64,000 nt of DNA from Melanocharis versteri (GCA_013397845.1 VZTG01007436.1:1338181-1402180), one strand, 5' to 3'; counted from the first letter of the stretch, positions 1-14,625 are shown. The notes: generated by a model from the sequence alone, not told the origin. Made by a program: numbers and translations.

Positions 1-3000
1 AATTACAGCCTTAGTTTGTAGAGTTTTGGGAGCATTCTGTTGCTCATTAAATTAACATTTATTTATTACTAGTCAGCCCCAGTTTGAACCATTGCAGTAA
101 TGATAATCAAAGCGTACTTAATGGCAATAAATAGACTGAAATATGGACAGTTTTACCATCGCATGCTTTCCTTTATGCCATCCTGCTCTCTTTAGCCTGC
201 ATTCTGTTTGAACTCCCCTTTGTCATTGCCACCGTAACTAATGAAAACAATAAGCATCTGTTCTGATAGTTGCTGCCATTCTTCCCTGCAAAATCTCTCC
301 CCTAGAATCTGCCTGGTCCCTGGAACTGGGTACAGAGTTCATAACAAATGAATAGGAGAAGGTGTAAAATCGATGGTTTTTTCAGGTTCCATCAATATAA
401 ATATATTGACTTAATAATCTGCTATGATTTAGTCATATACTACATGAAAAGTACTACAGTATGAAATGGAACCACAAATCATTTTCAAGTAGCATGATAA
501 GGCAGTGACAGAATGATCGCAGCAAGTGTGTATTACTTATGACCATGCTATAAAGATGTTATACCATTCTCAGAAAAAAGAAATCCCAAGGTAGAAGGAG
601 CTCTTCATTAAGCATTGTACGGTGCCAGATAGGAGCTGATAGCAATTTGCCTCTGTCAGTATCAAAGGGGAGGTCAATGGCTCAAACCACCTGACAATTT
701 AAAAATGGCATTGGCAGCTTTCATGTGCTGAGGAATCTCATAAAGCTGCTAGCTAGAGTTTGAAAGCTACAGTCACAATTTTTTGGTGCACGTACTTACA
801 GAATAAGTCGTTCTCTTTCTCTTTCTTGTGAGGCCCAGCGTGAGCCTTATGAGATGGCCAACTCCTGTCTCAGCTATCAGACAACTACTCTGATAGAGAC
901 AGGGAGCGCAGCAAAAGAGGACTCATCCTCTTTTATGTGTCCTTGTGTGAGTGGGCCTCATGGCATCCTTATCTCCTCTTTAGGGACCGCAGGGCTTACT
1001 GAAGATACTTCCCTCTTTCTGATTCTATTTGAGCCAAACTATCTCAGTAAAGCCATTTCTTCATCTTTAATAGAGAGGTTAATTCCAAACATTTTTTTCC
1101 CATCTTAATCTAAATGTCTCTACAAATTAGATAAAGACCTTGGACTTGTAGGAGTTTGCCTAAAGGTTCTCACATTGTTCAAATTTTAGCCTCTGTTCAT
1201 GAGGTAAATGCAAATGATTTTTGATAGAGTAACATCCAGCTTTGATTTCAGAACTAAATAATATTTGGTATACTTCTACATTTTTGAAATGTTGAAATAC
1301 TATCTTTAGTGTGAAACATTCTTTGAATATATTATACATGTACATATATATGTATGTGTATTTATAAAACCACAGTACGAAACATAAAAATACAGATTTA
1401 CAAAGAATACATAGTGCACAGAATTAATTGGTCATCATTACTCCTCTACTATTTAAAGTTTGATTGAGAAACCTCTTTGAAAAAAGATCTGGTTCTGTTT
1501 TCTGAACACACTAGGATAGCTTTGGAATATCTTGGCTGAAGCTGGTGGATTTAAACAAGTATAATAATGATAGAAACAGAAACATAATTGAAACCAGTAT
1601 AATCATTCTTATGCTGTTGTTCTGTAGAATCCCATCATTTTTGGAAGGAATACAGTGATTTTTAAAATAAAGAATCATCTTGATGGGATTTGACATCATC
1701 TGAGTTGACCCTGCCTTAAGCCAGGGGCTGGAGCAAGTGACCTCCAGAGATCCCTTCCTACCTAAATTGTGTTATGGACGTATGAATTTTAATCCTATAG
1801 GTATTAAGTTCCCAGGTGCCGGTTCCTGCTTCTCTGGAAATCCAGACTCAGTCATCTTCAGAGGGCAATGTTGGTGCCTCCAGAGTAGGAGCTGACCGAA
1901 TTAAAAAATGAAGCTCAAAGAGTGGGCATTCCATCTTCTTGCAATAAATCTGTTCTAGGGCAAAGAGGGACTGTACTCTTGACTCTAATAAGTCCCTTAT
2001 GTATTTCTTGTGAAAGCATTGTGGGGATAGAGGCATGTGCACGTGAGGAATGAAATAAACTCTTATAGTTGTTCCTATATGGCTATTCCAGGAGTGCTAA
2101 ACATACAAAAAGATCTGATAATGCCTTCAGCAGAGACAGATTTGAATGTTTTTTCGGAACACTAAATTATGAGTAAGCTTGTGACTATATTAAAAAGAAA
2201 GTTTACTTAATGGATTTCTAGGGCTCTTGAAGATTGGGGAAGAATTTGTTTACACTAAAAACAAATCTTTCTCTTATTTATTGTATTTTCCTCTCTGTAT
2301 TAATCTGTGCTGCAAGGGCTGCTCTCCCTCCAGTATTCACCACCCCTAGAACCTTCTAGATTTGTTGAAATAGAAGTTCGAGGAGCTAGGAACAGTTCTT
2401 TACTGAACAGCAGGAGTGTGATACCAGACTTCATCCACTTATGGTGGTCTTTAATTTTTATAAGGTTTTTATACTTGTTTAAGATATTTTGGGAAGTTGT
2501 CATCATTTTTTAATCACATTTGATAGGGAGAAATACAGTGGATAAAATATCACTGCAGTGAAGTACTCCCTTCTGATAACACCAGAGCTCTGAGATGCAG
2601 TCTTACTTGCCAGCTGGGAGCAAGGGATATTTTTTTGGTGATATCAATTAAATATGTATGTGCGTGTAACTTGTAATGGCTGGTTTTTGCTACAAAATTT
2701 ATCTTCACCAGCAAAGAGAGAGGGAATACCACTTCGAATTGTTCTGTCTTTTCTTTGAAGTAAAAATAACTGTTATAACAGAAAGCAGCACTCTCAGTTT
2801 TCATTTGTACGACATGGGTGGCTAATTGCCTCTGAGCAATCCTGTTGTTACTGAGATCATGGCGGATGAGATAGGAAGCTTTGAAATAAAAATACTTACT
2901 TAGTGTCATCAGCACTTTGACTGACAGCCCATTTTGCCTGTCTTTACTACTCCTGGTTTATAAACAGCATACACGAGTATAATAGCTGAGCTGCAGAGAG

Positions 3001-6000
3001 GGCATCAATCTTTGCATGCTAGGGGATAACTTGTCAACATGTCCATGACTTACCACCCCTGTGTTCTGATGGCATTCAGAACCCTGTCAGATAAACATCC
3101 CACGTAAACCCAGGCTATTAGATGACCACATTATCTCTGTAACTGACCTTCTACGAACTAGAAAATGACCAGATTATATGTTCCTAGTTGATTTTTTCTC
3201 AGTCTCAGCTAGAGGCACATCATTATTCTGATCAATAGTGTAGCCACTTGCTAGTAATTTCAACATTAGTATTGGCTCATTTTCGAGATTTGCCACAGTT
3301 TGAATTGCAGTTACTTAAACAAAACCATAAAAATAGATATCACTCAGAAAAAACCCCACAGAATATTTCTGTTTTCTTTTTAATTCCCTACTTCTTTGTT
3401 TACCAATTTCCATTCAAAATTATTTCATTGGAAAGAATACCCTCTTCTGTGCTGGAATGATATGTAAACCTGTTTGCATATGTTGTCCGAGTATAATTGT
3501 GATGATACTGTTTTTGTTGTTTTGTTTTAATTGCTAGCCTTGTCTTAGTCTCTAACTGTTCCTCCTAATTTCATTACATATGTATTCTTATAATATAGTA
3601 ATGTAAATATAGTAATTCACATTTTCACCTGTTCCATTTAAAGGCAATCCAGAAAAAGACATGGTAGAATAAAAGTAAGGCAAAACATTAGTGTACTTGC
3701 TGTCATTTCTTAAATAACATGTAGAAGCAAAAGATCCACTTAAAAGGATCAGTGTATGGAATTAAAAAACCCTCAGAAGTTTCTAATTAGACTGAAGCAG
3801 GACCTGATTCCTTCAGCCTCTATGTCTCTCCTCCTGTCAGTGACACCGTCAGTGTTAAGGGAGCCTCAGTACACAGCAAGAGGATTAATATTTTGCAAAA
3901 TTGGCTTTTAAAAGGCCTAATTTATCTCACCATAAATTCAGTGACATTCTGGACAGGTTTTGTGAAAAATAAACGTCAAATAGGTTGTGTACATTTTAAA
4001 AAACAAACCTACTGTATTAAAAATAGATTTTCAAAACCAATTATAAAGTTCCAATTTTTGCTGTAATAGCTATGGGACAATTACAAATTGACTTAACGCC
4101 TCAAAGCAAATCATCACCGTTTAAAATACTTTGTCATGCCTACTATCCCTACCCTCATAACATTTCATTTTATGTTAATGTGTCATGTGTTAGAAAATCA
4201 TGTAATGATAAAGAAAATGTTCATGTGGAAGGTTAGAAATTACTTTAATGAGTTACTATTACCTTGCTTGCAGACTGTTGGCAATATTTTTGTGTTATTT
4301 TAATGTATTCTGAGTAGAGACAGAGGCACTCGTCAGATTGGATCATCAAGAACATTCCCCTGGGAATCAGGGCAGGATATAGTCCCCTAAGAAATGATGT
4401 GTCAGATTAAGCTGATGCTATATTCGCAGGAGATAAAACACCACACAATGAAACATAAAAGTACACTGAAATATATTGTCTGTTTGACATCTAACATGCC
4501 TTGGTGGGTGCTAAGGACATGGACACAATGACCGTAAGGACACTTCTCAGGCCATGATGTTCACAAGCTGGGTCCTCTCTCACTTACAGCTGCTCTGTTA
4601 TGTAACAGGAAGATAAAGTGTCCCAGAGTTTGTTCACTTCCCCCACACTGCAATGGACTCATACTTGAAGTGAGAAGATGGCAAGATTGCAGTAAAAAGG
4701 AATTGAAAGAAAAAACGTGGTCCTAGTTAAAAGCAGTGGTAGTAGCAGTGCTTGTATGTTGGTTTGACACTGATCTCTGACTCAGTGGAAAGGGACGTTA
4801 CTGTTATAGGCGATCAGTAAATTTTTGCTATCAATCCAGAGCTGTAACAGATATTTAAAGAGGCAAAAGATATTAAGTGTCACTGTATTAAAATAGAAGC
4901 ATTATGAATATAATGCTAGGGTAGGCTATTTTAGCCCACAAAAGTCAGGAAATTCATAGGCTGCCTAGTTCCTGTATTCCCACTGCACTGGGTGTTGCTT
5001 TTTGATTCTCTTTACATGCTGCTGGCTTGGCTGTGTGGAAGCACACCTGCAAATAAAACTCTCCTGAGAGATGGTTGTTCTGCAAATGCAACTTCAAATC
5101 TCCTAACTTTAGTGCATATGAATCTTGGCTATGAAGTTACATTCGTGCAACCTTTTTTGCACTTGAATGTATGTTAAAAACTGAGTAGAGGATAGTACGT
5201 ATTATTCAATTTTATTATCCTTAGAACTTCATTATATCTATAGTAAATTAGCACAGTTCTCTTCCTCTTATTCCAAGCAGTAGGTATAGTAATCTGCACC
5301 ATTTAGTGTCAATACAACAGATCTGGTTTGAAGCTCAGAAACCTTCCACAGGTATTAATAAAAGAAATAAAAGAAAGCATATTTCACTCTTCTGTGTCAA
5401 AAATTACTAAGAAGAACTTTAGCCTTTGCAGAACACTTCTAGGAAATGCTTTTAGGAAAAACAAAGAGAAATATCAGCCTGGAAAGTATTTTCTTCAAAT
5501 AGAGGAGATAATTGCAATGAAAATACCTGTTTCTGGTTTGGCACATGCAGTGCCTTGAATACTCCTTGTAAGCTTGGAGGGGTTTTTTTTAATCAAATGT
5601 TTCCCCTGGAGGCTGCTGGAGACAAGCCTAAGGCAACCAGATTCTGATCCTAAAGGAAATTTCCCAAAGCTCATCATGTGCACTTAAAAATGAAAAATAG
5701 GACCAAACCATGAGTAGTTATAACTTTGTTATCATTTTCCTCTATCACATATTTCTTGGAGCATATTATAGACTGAAATGGTTCTTTTCCTGGACAATGA
5801 GATGCACTGGGGAATTTAATAGAAGTGATATGCAACAGGTTATAAATAAAGTCCACTGAGGATGATTAATGTGGAAGGGTGTCAGAGTATAAAATACTTC
5901 TTATATTTATTACAAAATATAACAAAGCTCCAGCTTTGAGCTATTCCCTCTCAGAAGGTGGACAGTATGCAGTCAAGGCACAGGGCAGTGATAGGAAAAC

Positions 6001-9000
6001 TCACATCAATCTAAGCAGGCTTCACCTCAGGGTCTGTTTTCTCAATCCATGGCACAGCCTTCAGGAGCAAACCACCACAGAGCTGCATACACCGCTCCTA
6101 CTTGAATGAAAGCATCAAAGAAAGAAGACTGCTGATTTTCCTTGGAGGGAGTCTCTGGTGGGCCTGAGCACATACAGGCCCTGGGAACTATGATGACACC
6201 TTGTTCTCTGAGCTGCAGTGAGCTGGCCCAGTAGAGCCAAACAGTGGCAATCATGTGCAATGCAATGAAATCATTCAGCCTTGAGTAAATGATTCCTAAT
6301 GGAATAACAGGGATGTAAGGAAGTTTTATTTCTTTTTTTTTTATTGTCACATCTCTGCAGAAATCTTTCATTAACATTTTCCACATGTAATGCTTTAAAG
6401 CATTAGAAACTGCCTTCTTTTTTTGTTTTGTGTATTCAACACCTCCTCTCCATTCCAGGAAAAGGCTGCTAAACTGAAAACACTTCTTTCACTTATTCAT
6501 AGTTGTCTAGTAAATGCAAAGTTGTATTATTAGCATGTGTCCATAAATGACTGTATAACCTCAGACTGAGGAAGATGTACACCCATCTGAGTGATCCTTA
6601 CAGAAATTTAATGCATTCAAAACGTGACCGTAAATAAGAAGAAAACAAGAGCGATAGGCATGGCAATACCAATATCACTGCATTTCTTAAAACGTCCTTG
6701 GTTTAGTATTCATGCTGCTGATTATAAAATAAGAAGTTTCTTTTACACAGGCAGTGAAATGCTTTTAGCACATGAACATTTTATAAATAAAGTAAATATA
6801 GACTTCTGAAACATTTTATTCGTGATCTCATGGTTTTGTCATTCTCTGGAAGTAAAAATATTGACATTTACCAGGCTGTTTGTTCCAGCTTTCTGGTCTC
6901 CTGCAGTTTATTTATATAACAACCTTATCGATGAGCCTCTTACTCAGCTCTCTAGGTTTAACTGAGTTGAGTCGATTTGCTACCGCAGCTTCAAGTCGCT
7001 GTTACAGAACAAGCAAGACATCCTAATAAAGCTGTAAACGTGTTTACTCAAACATGGTATTGATTTTACTTGGAGAGGGAGAAGCTAGTGCTTAGCATGG
7101 TGTCAGGGAGGATGAATTTAACTGCAGTTTTTCATTGCCGTCTGTCATGGTTGTGAAACACTAAGTGAAGCCACAAGAGGATAATTAGAATTGCCAGAAA
7201 TTTAGCCCCTAAAATCAGTTAACCACTTGAGATTTTTGTAGTTTAATTAGTTTTTATTAAAACTTTCCTCCAGTGGTATAGTCAGGAAGGATTTTCTAAT
7301 GTTCTTTTCAGTGAGAGATTTCAAGGTTGCTACTTGCTAGATATACATCTTAAATGACCATTTTTACGGAAGGGTTGGTAACCCTTTTTCTCTCAATTGT
7401 AATTAGCCTGGCACTAAAGTTCCATATAAGCACAGAGCCATTTCGTTTTAAAGGAGAGTAAAAGATACGTGTTTCTATGCATATACATTTGTAGTTAATA
7501 ACATGTATATGCATGTATGGAATCATTCTTACTGTAAATTTTGAGAGAGAAAGTGCTAAAGTGCATAAAGGTTGAAAGAAATATAGAGTGTTTGAAGATG
7601 CTTACATTTAATTTGTCTTATATACTGTAAGTCTGATGTGTCAGACCACAGTGCCAAAAGACATGAAAACAGAAGCCAAATCCCACCCTTAATCAAAAAC
7701 GTTTCCATTTAGAATAGCCAACATTTGGTTTGATAGCAATGGGCAGGGCCTCTGGCTTACCACAGTTCTTGGCTGTAATATCCACCATCTGCCACAAAAT
7801 TAAAAAAGGAGAAACCTCAGCATGTTGACGTACGGTCGTTCAGTGACTATATTGCAGAATCGACTGATGCCAACATCTTTTACAAAATCTAGGGTGGCTG
7901 GTTGGCTCTTGGCAGCAGCATTGCCAACCACCTGATTACAACTGACCAGGCTCCTGCTACAACATTACCCTGCTCCAACGGTGCTAAAAGACATCCAAAA
8001 AAGCCCCAGTCATACCAACTACAAGGCTTTACATTGACTGGGTAACGTTTCTTGAAAACTGCATCTTCCCACACTCCTGGCCTGGAAATCTAGTGGGATC
8101 ACATAAAAATAGATGAGCATCCCAGCAACTGTGATAAATTCTGTATATGAACAAGGGTGTGAAAAGGTGCTTGCAACTGTCCCCATGGTGGAATAACACC
8201 ATTTTTAAAAGTGCAGTTCAGAAATTAGGCTGTAGAAATCTTAAATACAAAAAAGAGGAGGCAGCTAAGCTGGTCATGATCCTTTCTGTGGCTGGGACAA
8301 TTTTGATGGTGAATGGCCTGGCTAGCATGGATTGTATGCTTCAGGGTTCATCTGGAAGCCGAATTGTCTGGGAACATCACGCAGCAAAAAGGTTTTGAGG
8401 GGCTCTGACTCAGGGTCAGCTTGTAGTTGTTTATAATTGATGCATTTGATAATTGGATTTTTTCAGCTTTTCTCTCTTGCATTAAAAGAAAAACTTAATT
8501 TTGCCATGGGTATTTTATAAAGATTGGAAGCGTAAAAGAAACTGCAGAAAGATGAGTCGTGGAGGAGCTGGGTGTCGGAGGCTATAAATGGATTTTCAGC
8601 CAGCATTAGTAATTAACAATCATTAAAATTAATTGTCAAGTGTACAATTTGAAATGAAACATTTGGCTTCAAAATGAGCTGTTTTTAAGTGTTGTTAAAT
8701 CATTACTGGAGCAGACCAGAACTGTTTTAAATCTCCGCTATTGGACTCCCACATTCCTGCCCAACTGCACAAGTGCTAAATGTTCATTCAGAATTACCAC
8801 TAATAATCCTCAACTAAAATTTCAAAGAAATCACTGATTTCAGTAAAATTGCCTCTGAAATATCTGCTTTGCTAGAAAATCAGCTTGGTTCCCCCTTAAT
8901 GATTTTTAAGTGCTACTCAACTCTAAGGAGTAACAAAGTGAAGACAACACCTTTTGTGTCAGTCAGTGGACTGTCTTGCTGTGTCTTTTCAAACTTACAC

Positions 9001-12000
9001 TGACATCCCCAAAGAGATTTGAGCTGGTCTCAGTGAGGGCCTCGGTTTGGGTCTGGCCATGAGGCTCAAGCACCACTTCTGGCACTTGGCTTACAGGACT
9101 TTCCATTTGGTGGGGAGCACAAAAAGGAAGAAAGCAACTTCGCTTTTACATCCCTCATTCTGTTTGCAGACCTAACAATTACAAATGTTGTCTTTGAGAA
9201 TATGTAGTAAGGAAGCTGGAGATAATAAAGATTAACTCTCAATTATTTCAGGTGCACTTTTCAGCGCAAAGTGATTCCAGAGTAGCTTTTCTCTACTGAG
9301 CAGAAAAGAAGTAATTAAGGGCCAAAAATAGCTATTGGTGTGTTATAATGACTTCTATCATCTGAGAATGCAAACACATTTTGTACCACTCTAAGGTTTA
9401 AAGCAACTTTTGAAGCAAAGTTGTCTTTTTTCTGGAAAGACAAGTGGGATACATTGGACCCAGTTCCAAAGAAGTTCTCACCATTAGTAGGTGCAAGGTG
9501 GTTACTTGGCTGTCCATGCCTGTGAAGGACAAAAGGCATCCCAGTCTACCCTGAAAGCTTAGCAGGATGGCTCATTACATCAAGGTGGCTTGCTAGACAT
9601 CCCGCAACTGCATCTTCCCTTACTCCATAAACAGTTAACATGTTGGATAACAGGGCAGGCGGCAGACAGGAAAGCCTCGAGTTTGGCTCTTGCCTTTTTG
9701 TTCTAGTGTGCACCACAGAGAGTGGTGCACAACGCTTGCAACACCATCCACAGCTTCAGCAGTACAGAAATTCTACTGCAGAACAGCTGCAGTTACAACA
9801 TGGTAAACAATATTGCCTGAAGTTGTTTTGGTAAAATACTTGAAGTGAGGCTGTCTTTTGTAGCCAAAATATACTACCGCTTTCTGCACTCCATTCCAGT
9901 GATAGCCAGGGACTTGTTCAGACCACACAGAAATTAAGTAGATGCTGAGCTACTTTGGTATGTGCTGAGATGATCTGGGTCTGTGATCCCAGGCCTGTGG
10001 TACAGGATCAGAGTTCAAGCCTGCCCTTTTGGTCTCTGAAATTGTAGGAGGAGTGTGAAGTAAGTCTGAAGCCATGTTCACTTATCTTCTTGCATTTCCA
10101 ATCATGGCACCTTAAGAGCTTACAGCCTTCAACTGCTTCTCATCTTCCCTCCACCGCCCTGCTCGCTGGTCGGGCTGTTTGAGTGCTCACTAACCCACTT
10201 CAGTTTCAATCAGCTGGGTTAGCAAAGATCCACTGCTCAACAGCTACTGTTTAGACTGATCTGGCTCATTTTGACAGGATATCGGGTTATACCAGCAGCA
10301 AAGCAGCATGGTGAAAAACAGATGGGGGAGTAACTTCTTCAGCTGGAACTCAGATCTGAATCCATGCCTTGAGAGTATGACTCATGGGGTTTGCATCACA
10401 GTGCCTTATACACTGGGGGAGGCAAACTCTGAATTATATTCTGACCATGTCGCTTTTTACTGCATTAACTAAAAAGAACATTCTGTAGCTAAGGCAGCCA
10501 ACCTGATAGAGCTCTTTGCTTCTCTGCTCAAACAACACTGCTTTCTGGTGTTCCCTCGGGGTCTTCTTTGCCAACTGCCTAGTCTTACTATGTGATGTAG
10601 TTCTGTGTTTGTGATATGTGTGTTTGCATTGTCAGTCGATGCGATATTGTGTCAGATACTGCTATTTCCATTTCATCTATGAAACACATACCTTTTAAGA
10701 GAAACTCAGCAGACAAGAGAATGGTTGGAGGGCAAACTCCCCACTGCAGTTTCTACATATTTCATATATGACAGCTGTACTTAATGTCATTTCTACACCA
10801 CTTTTAAATCGCAGAGATCTCTCATTTCTATCTCCAATTAGAACAAGATGTTTTCTTCACCTGACTCTGCTTTCACTTAGATCAGAATAAATAAGAAGTA
10901 GCTTCTCTGAAGACAAAAGACTCATACTAACTTGAAACTACAATGAGTCTGGGAGGTGGTGACAGTGTCAGTCTAGTTGGTGTTGAAAAGTAATTCATGT
11001 TTTATGGTCCTTTGCTCTGTGGATTTTCTCATCTTCATGTATGTTTGATGCATTGATCATAAATGTAGAGGATAGTTGTTCTTTCTTGTATAAACCTCTC
11101 TGAATTCATGCTCTGCACAAAACCTAGCCCCATGTTTGCCTTTGGAGACCTGCCCAGTGCATCTTCATACTTACTGAGTCAGAAATGGACTGTCTTAGCA
11201 GCCTCATTTTACATATGGTTACAACTTGCTCTCAAGTTTTAACCACCCAGAAGCACACTGGCAAGCTCCTGCCTCCCAGGCAGTTTAAATTTAATGATTG
11301 ACACCCTCCACGTATCCAAGAAAGTTTCTCCTAAGAATGCATGTTAATTTAATGGAGAGCAGACCATTTTCATCTCGTTATTCAGAAACGATCTGATTTC
11401 TGCCAGGCATGCTGTTTGAATTTCTCAACTGTTACCCAACTATTACAGCTGGACCATCCTGCCACAGTTGTGTTGTCTGTCATCCCTGACTGCCATCAGT
11501 GATAGCACTCACAGCACAATTTCTTCCTTTTTCAGATTCTTATGTTTGTATACTGGTAACTCCTGTCTTCTTCACTTGTGCTTATGGACTTACCTTTTGT
11601 TGGTGAAGGAGTCATTTTTTCCCAGTTAGTGTCCGTCAATGTCTGTGAATTCCAGCCAAATAGAAAAGTATTGATGTCAGAAACATAAGTTTTCTCCTTT
11701 TTTAACTAATCTGCCTAGTCTCTATGGCCTCCCTATTCCAATGAAAAGTGTTTGATTAATAGATTTTGTAGTTTCAAACTCTTCTCCAATTTGGTACAGT
11801 TTAGAGAAAACTATATCTCAATTAGGCTTCTTTTCACTATTAGTCGTGACCAAGAAGCCAAGACAGATATTGGTAATTCATGAAAATAGGTCTTTTGCTC
11901 ACCAGTATTATCCTTCATTACTCTAATTTTATTTTTCTTGTTTTACATGATATTTAATCTCCAAAGAGCAGACATCATTGCATCGGATGAAATATTTTTG

Positions 12001-13446
12001 TTATCTTCTAAAATTATGCTCTAGTGTACCACAAATTTAGAAACAGTGCACAGGTTAAATGAGAGCATCACAATATAGTGTAGAACCTTTGTCCCAATAG
12101 TAACACAGGTGAACAGAGAAAGTGAACATGGGAGCAAGCTAGCAAAACATATCAGCTTTGAATCAAAATTTGTAATATGTCAGAAGTTGGTACTTACGAG
12201 TTTTACATAGTACTTAGCAGAGACATGGTTTCAAGACTACATTTGTACTGTCAAAGCCCAAAGCCTGAGCATGACAGAAACTTGAAATGGTGGATGAAAT
12301 CTTTAAAAAGAACATCTTTCAGCTTGCTAGAATTCTGATTTTCTTGGGCAAGTCTCACTTTCCTTCTGTGATTGGACAAGGAAGAGAGATACATCTGAAA
12401 CATATTAAAAACAGGATAAAAGTGAATAAAATATTACCTCTAGAATGACAGAGTGGAGTTGTAAATTATAAGATCCTAAGTTTACTTCTCACATCTTGAA
12501 AACCTCTTCCAAATTTAAAATACATATTTCACCTCTGCCATAAGTTCTGTCATGCTTTTGATCACAATAGCTTCAGCCAAGACAAAATGTTTCAGAAATG
12601 AGGGACTCAATCCATAAAATTTCTGGTGCTGCTTGTACTTAACTTCTCCAAGTACCTTTTTAGGACTGCCTGCCTCTATTCATTTAGGAGGTGCTCAGGT
12701 TTTCAAAGCACTCAGCTCCTGGTGATTGCTGGCTTTCCAAGCTGTGCATGCCAGGCTGTGGCAGCTGAAGCCGTGAACCACATGTCCCGAGTCTGAGAGG
12801 TGCCTGGTTCTCTGCACAGTTTGCTGTTTGGGGGTGGGTATCTGCACATGCTCAGGGGTACCCACTGTTGCTGAAGTCTTAGATTAAATGCCCCATTATC
12901 AAAGGCAACAGATGTCATCTAACTTTCCTCATCAGGTAAAAATTTTTCACGTTCTTTGCACTGTGAGCACCTGTAACTCTGAATATAATGTTTCTCTATT
13001 ACATGCCTTTCTCTTTTTTGGAGAAGAGCTTGCACACAGTTGTGTGAGGCTGTAGCTGTTGCCAGTAAGGACAGAAGGAACTCTCTTCAGGTGGGAAAAC
13101 TGCTTCTTTGTTTTTAAAATGTTCTTTGAGGAATCAGGGCTTATCTCTATAAAGAAGATAGCAAGAATTCTGTTAAAATCATTTTGAGAACACTAATAAT
13201 GATCAGCCTTGATAATCTTTAATTTACTGGAAGCTACCAAATGGAGACTTCACAAAGAAATAGCAGCAGCACCACTCCAGCCCTGCAGGTCACTCAGGTG
13301 CGATTCTCAATTTAAACTGGCCAGGCTGCAGGGGTACATACGGTCAGGCCAGTATTTCAGTGCTTTGCCCTGTAACAAATGGATACACTCAAAAAACTAA
13401 TCTGACCATTTTCTTCCGTCTCTTTCTCTCCCACTGTGTCCCATAG
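1..13446 (+). other. ADK: ADK final intron (partial, 5' end outside window)
   Basis: This stretch lies upstream of the terminal ADK exon and ends in a clear acceptor: a pyrimidine-rich run from about 13409 followed by CATAG at 13442-13446. I looked for the preceding ADK exon, which carries the family's catalytic GAGD motif, and did not see it in the + frames, so the intron probably fills the whole stretch. Contents are AT-rich unique-looking sequence, one CR1 remnant near 1.7 kb and a few short inverted repeats. The open frames here are short and show no recognisable protein family. Confidence 0.75.
1703..1768 (+). repeat. CR1-type LINE 3'-end remnant
   Basis: The segment has the order typical of the avian CR1 3' region: a GACCCTGCCTTAAGC block, then a diverged GGGGCTGGAGCAAGTGACC block, then CCAGAGATCCCTTCCTACCT. 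This resembles the usual end of chicken-type CR1 copies. It is short, diverged and lacks the terminal octamer repeats, so it is an old truncated fragment. The call is from memory of the family consensus; RepeatMasker with an avian library would settle it. Confidence 0.65.
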
Positions 13447-13571
13447 GCTTTCTGTCCCAGCTCGTCTATGACCGGCCGGTGACTGAGTGCATCCGGGCTG
13501 GACATTACGCAGCCAGCGTAATTATCAAGCGTTCAGGTTGCACCTTCCCAGAGAAGCCTGACTTCCACTGA
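13447..13571 (+). CDS. ADK: Adenosine kinase, terminal coding exon
   Basis: ADK is a PfkB/ribokinase-family enzyme that phosphorylates adenosine to AMP with ATP, in cytosol and nucleus. The exon follows an acceptor at 13445-13446 in phase 1: its first two bases complete a Gly codon whose first base is in the previous exon. It then encodes FLSQLVYDRP, TECIRAGHYAAS and GCTFPEKPDFH, ending with TGA at 13569-13571. This matches the conserved C-terminus of vertebrate ADK, including the terminal PDFH. The catalytic GAGD aspartate lies in the preceding exon, outside the window. No frameshift or stop is present. The only alternative is a processed copy, which the intact splice acceptor and following 3' UTR argue against. 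Confidence 0.95.
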
Positions 13572-14625
13572 TAGTGGTACTGAATTGGAGGGATCAAGAG
13601 TAACTTCTGTGTTGCCATGGGATTGCTGCCTAAATCTTTCCTCCTTCCCTTTCCTTACCTTTCCAGTACCTGCATCAACGCTTCTGTACTTCTGTTCATT
13701 GTATTCTAAACAAAATATATATTTCTATGGTGTTTTCCATTTCATACATCTACCACGTCTCAGTAGTCTTAACTTTAGGGAACAGTGCTACGTGAAGCTT
13801 ATTATCTCATCCATCAGGAAAAAGTGTTCCATTTACACAGTTTCCAAGGAAGTCCCATTTAAATGACACTGCTGATTAACACCATTAAAATACTTCTGTT
13901 GAATTATCTAGTTTGTATCCAGCTGTGGCCAAATCCTATTCAACTTACATAAAATCAACAGACCTGTTTTTATTTGTCACTTAGCCTTATAAACAGGGAG
14001 TTGTTCTTTCTATCTAGTAGAGTCAGACCTGTGTGAAGAGTGGTGTAAATGTCCCCAGAATTTCCATACATATTGGAGTGTACAAGATCTGACCATCAGA
14101 TAGCCCAGCTTCCATGAAAGTACATCACTGTTTTGTCAGTAATTTAAAGACCTGATCCACAGTTGATATCATGCATTCAGCCATCTTGCACTGATGGTAG
14201 TAGCTTTGGGTCTGGCCACTTTCATCTGTCAGTACATCTCTAGGTCTATGGGTACAGTCACTTTTATCTGTCAGGTGAGCTAGCAGATAGGTACTTTCAG
14301 TGATTTCAGGGCAGATGCATGAGTTGGTGATGAAAATAAACATACAGATAGGTCCTATCTCCTCCATGTGAGCTTTCTAGAGGCTGCATTAAGGTACACA
14401 TAATGAAAATGAGGTACAGAAATATTTATGCAGGATATATTGACAGGATATGCCAAATGGAATCTCTGAAACGCACATTTTTAAACTTTTAATTTACTTT
14501 GGATAATTAAGCAATATGGTGGATTTTGTTTGTATTTACAGTATTCAAAAAGGTGATCTGACACTGCATTCATTACTTTGCTATGTAATTTGATACTGAT
14601 AAATAAACAATTGTCATACAGTAAC
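13572..14625 (+). other. ADK: ADK 3' untranslated region
   Basis: The sequence runs from just after the ADK stop codon to the expected cleavage point after the AATAAA signal. It is AT-rich with no sizeable conserved reading frame; the open frames here are short and unrecognised. An ATTAAA at about 13883 could act as an earlier, weaker signal and give a short UTR of about 330 nt. The 3' boundary is inferred from the signal position and not from transcript data. Confidence 0.7.

Noticed and set aside
6042..6386. 114-codon frame on the minus strand in the ADK intron
   Set aside because: No similarity recognised, and the start lies in A/T-rich sequence. Probably chance.
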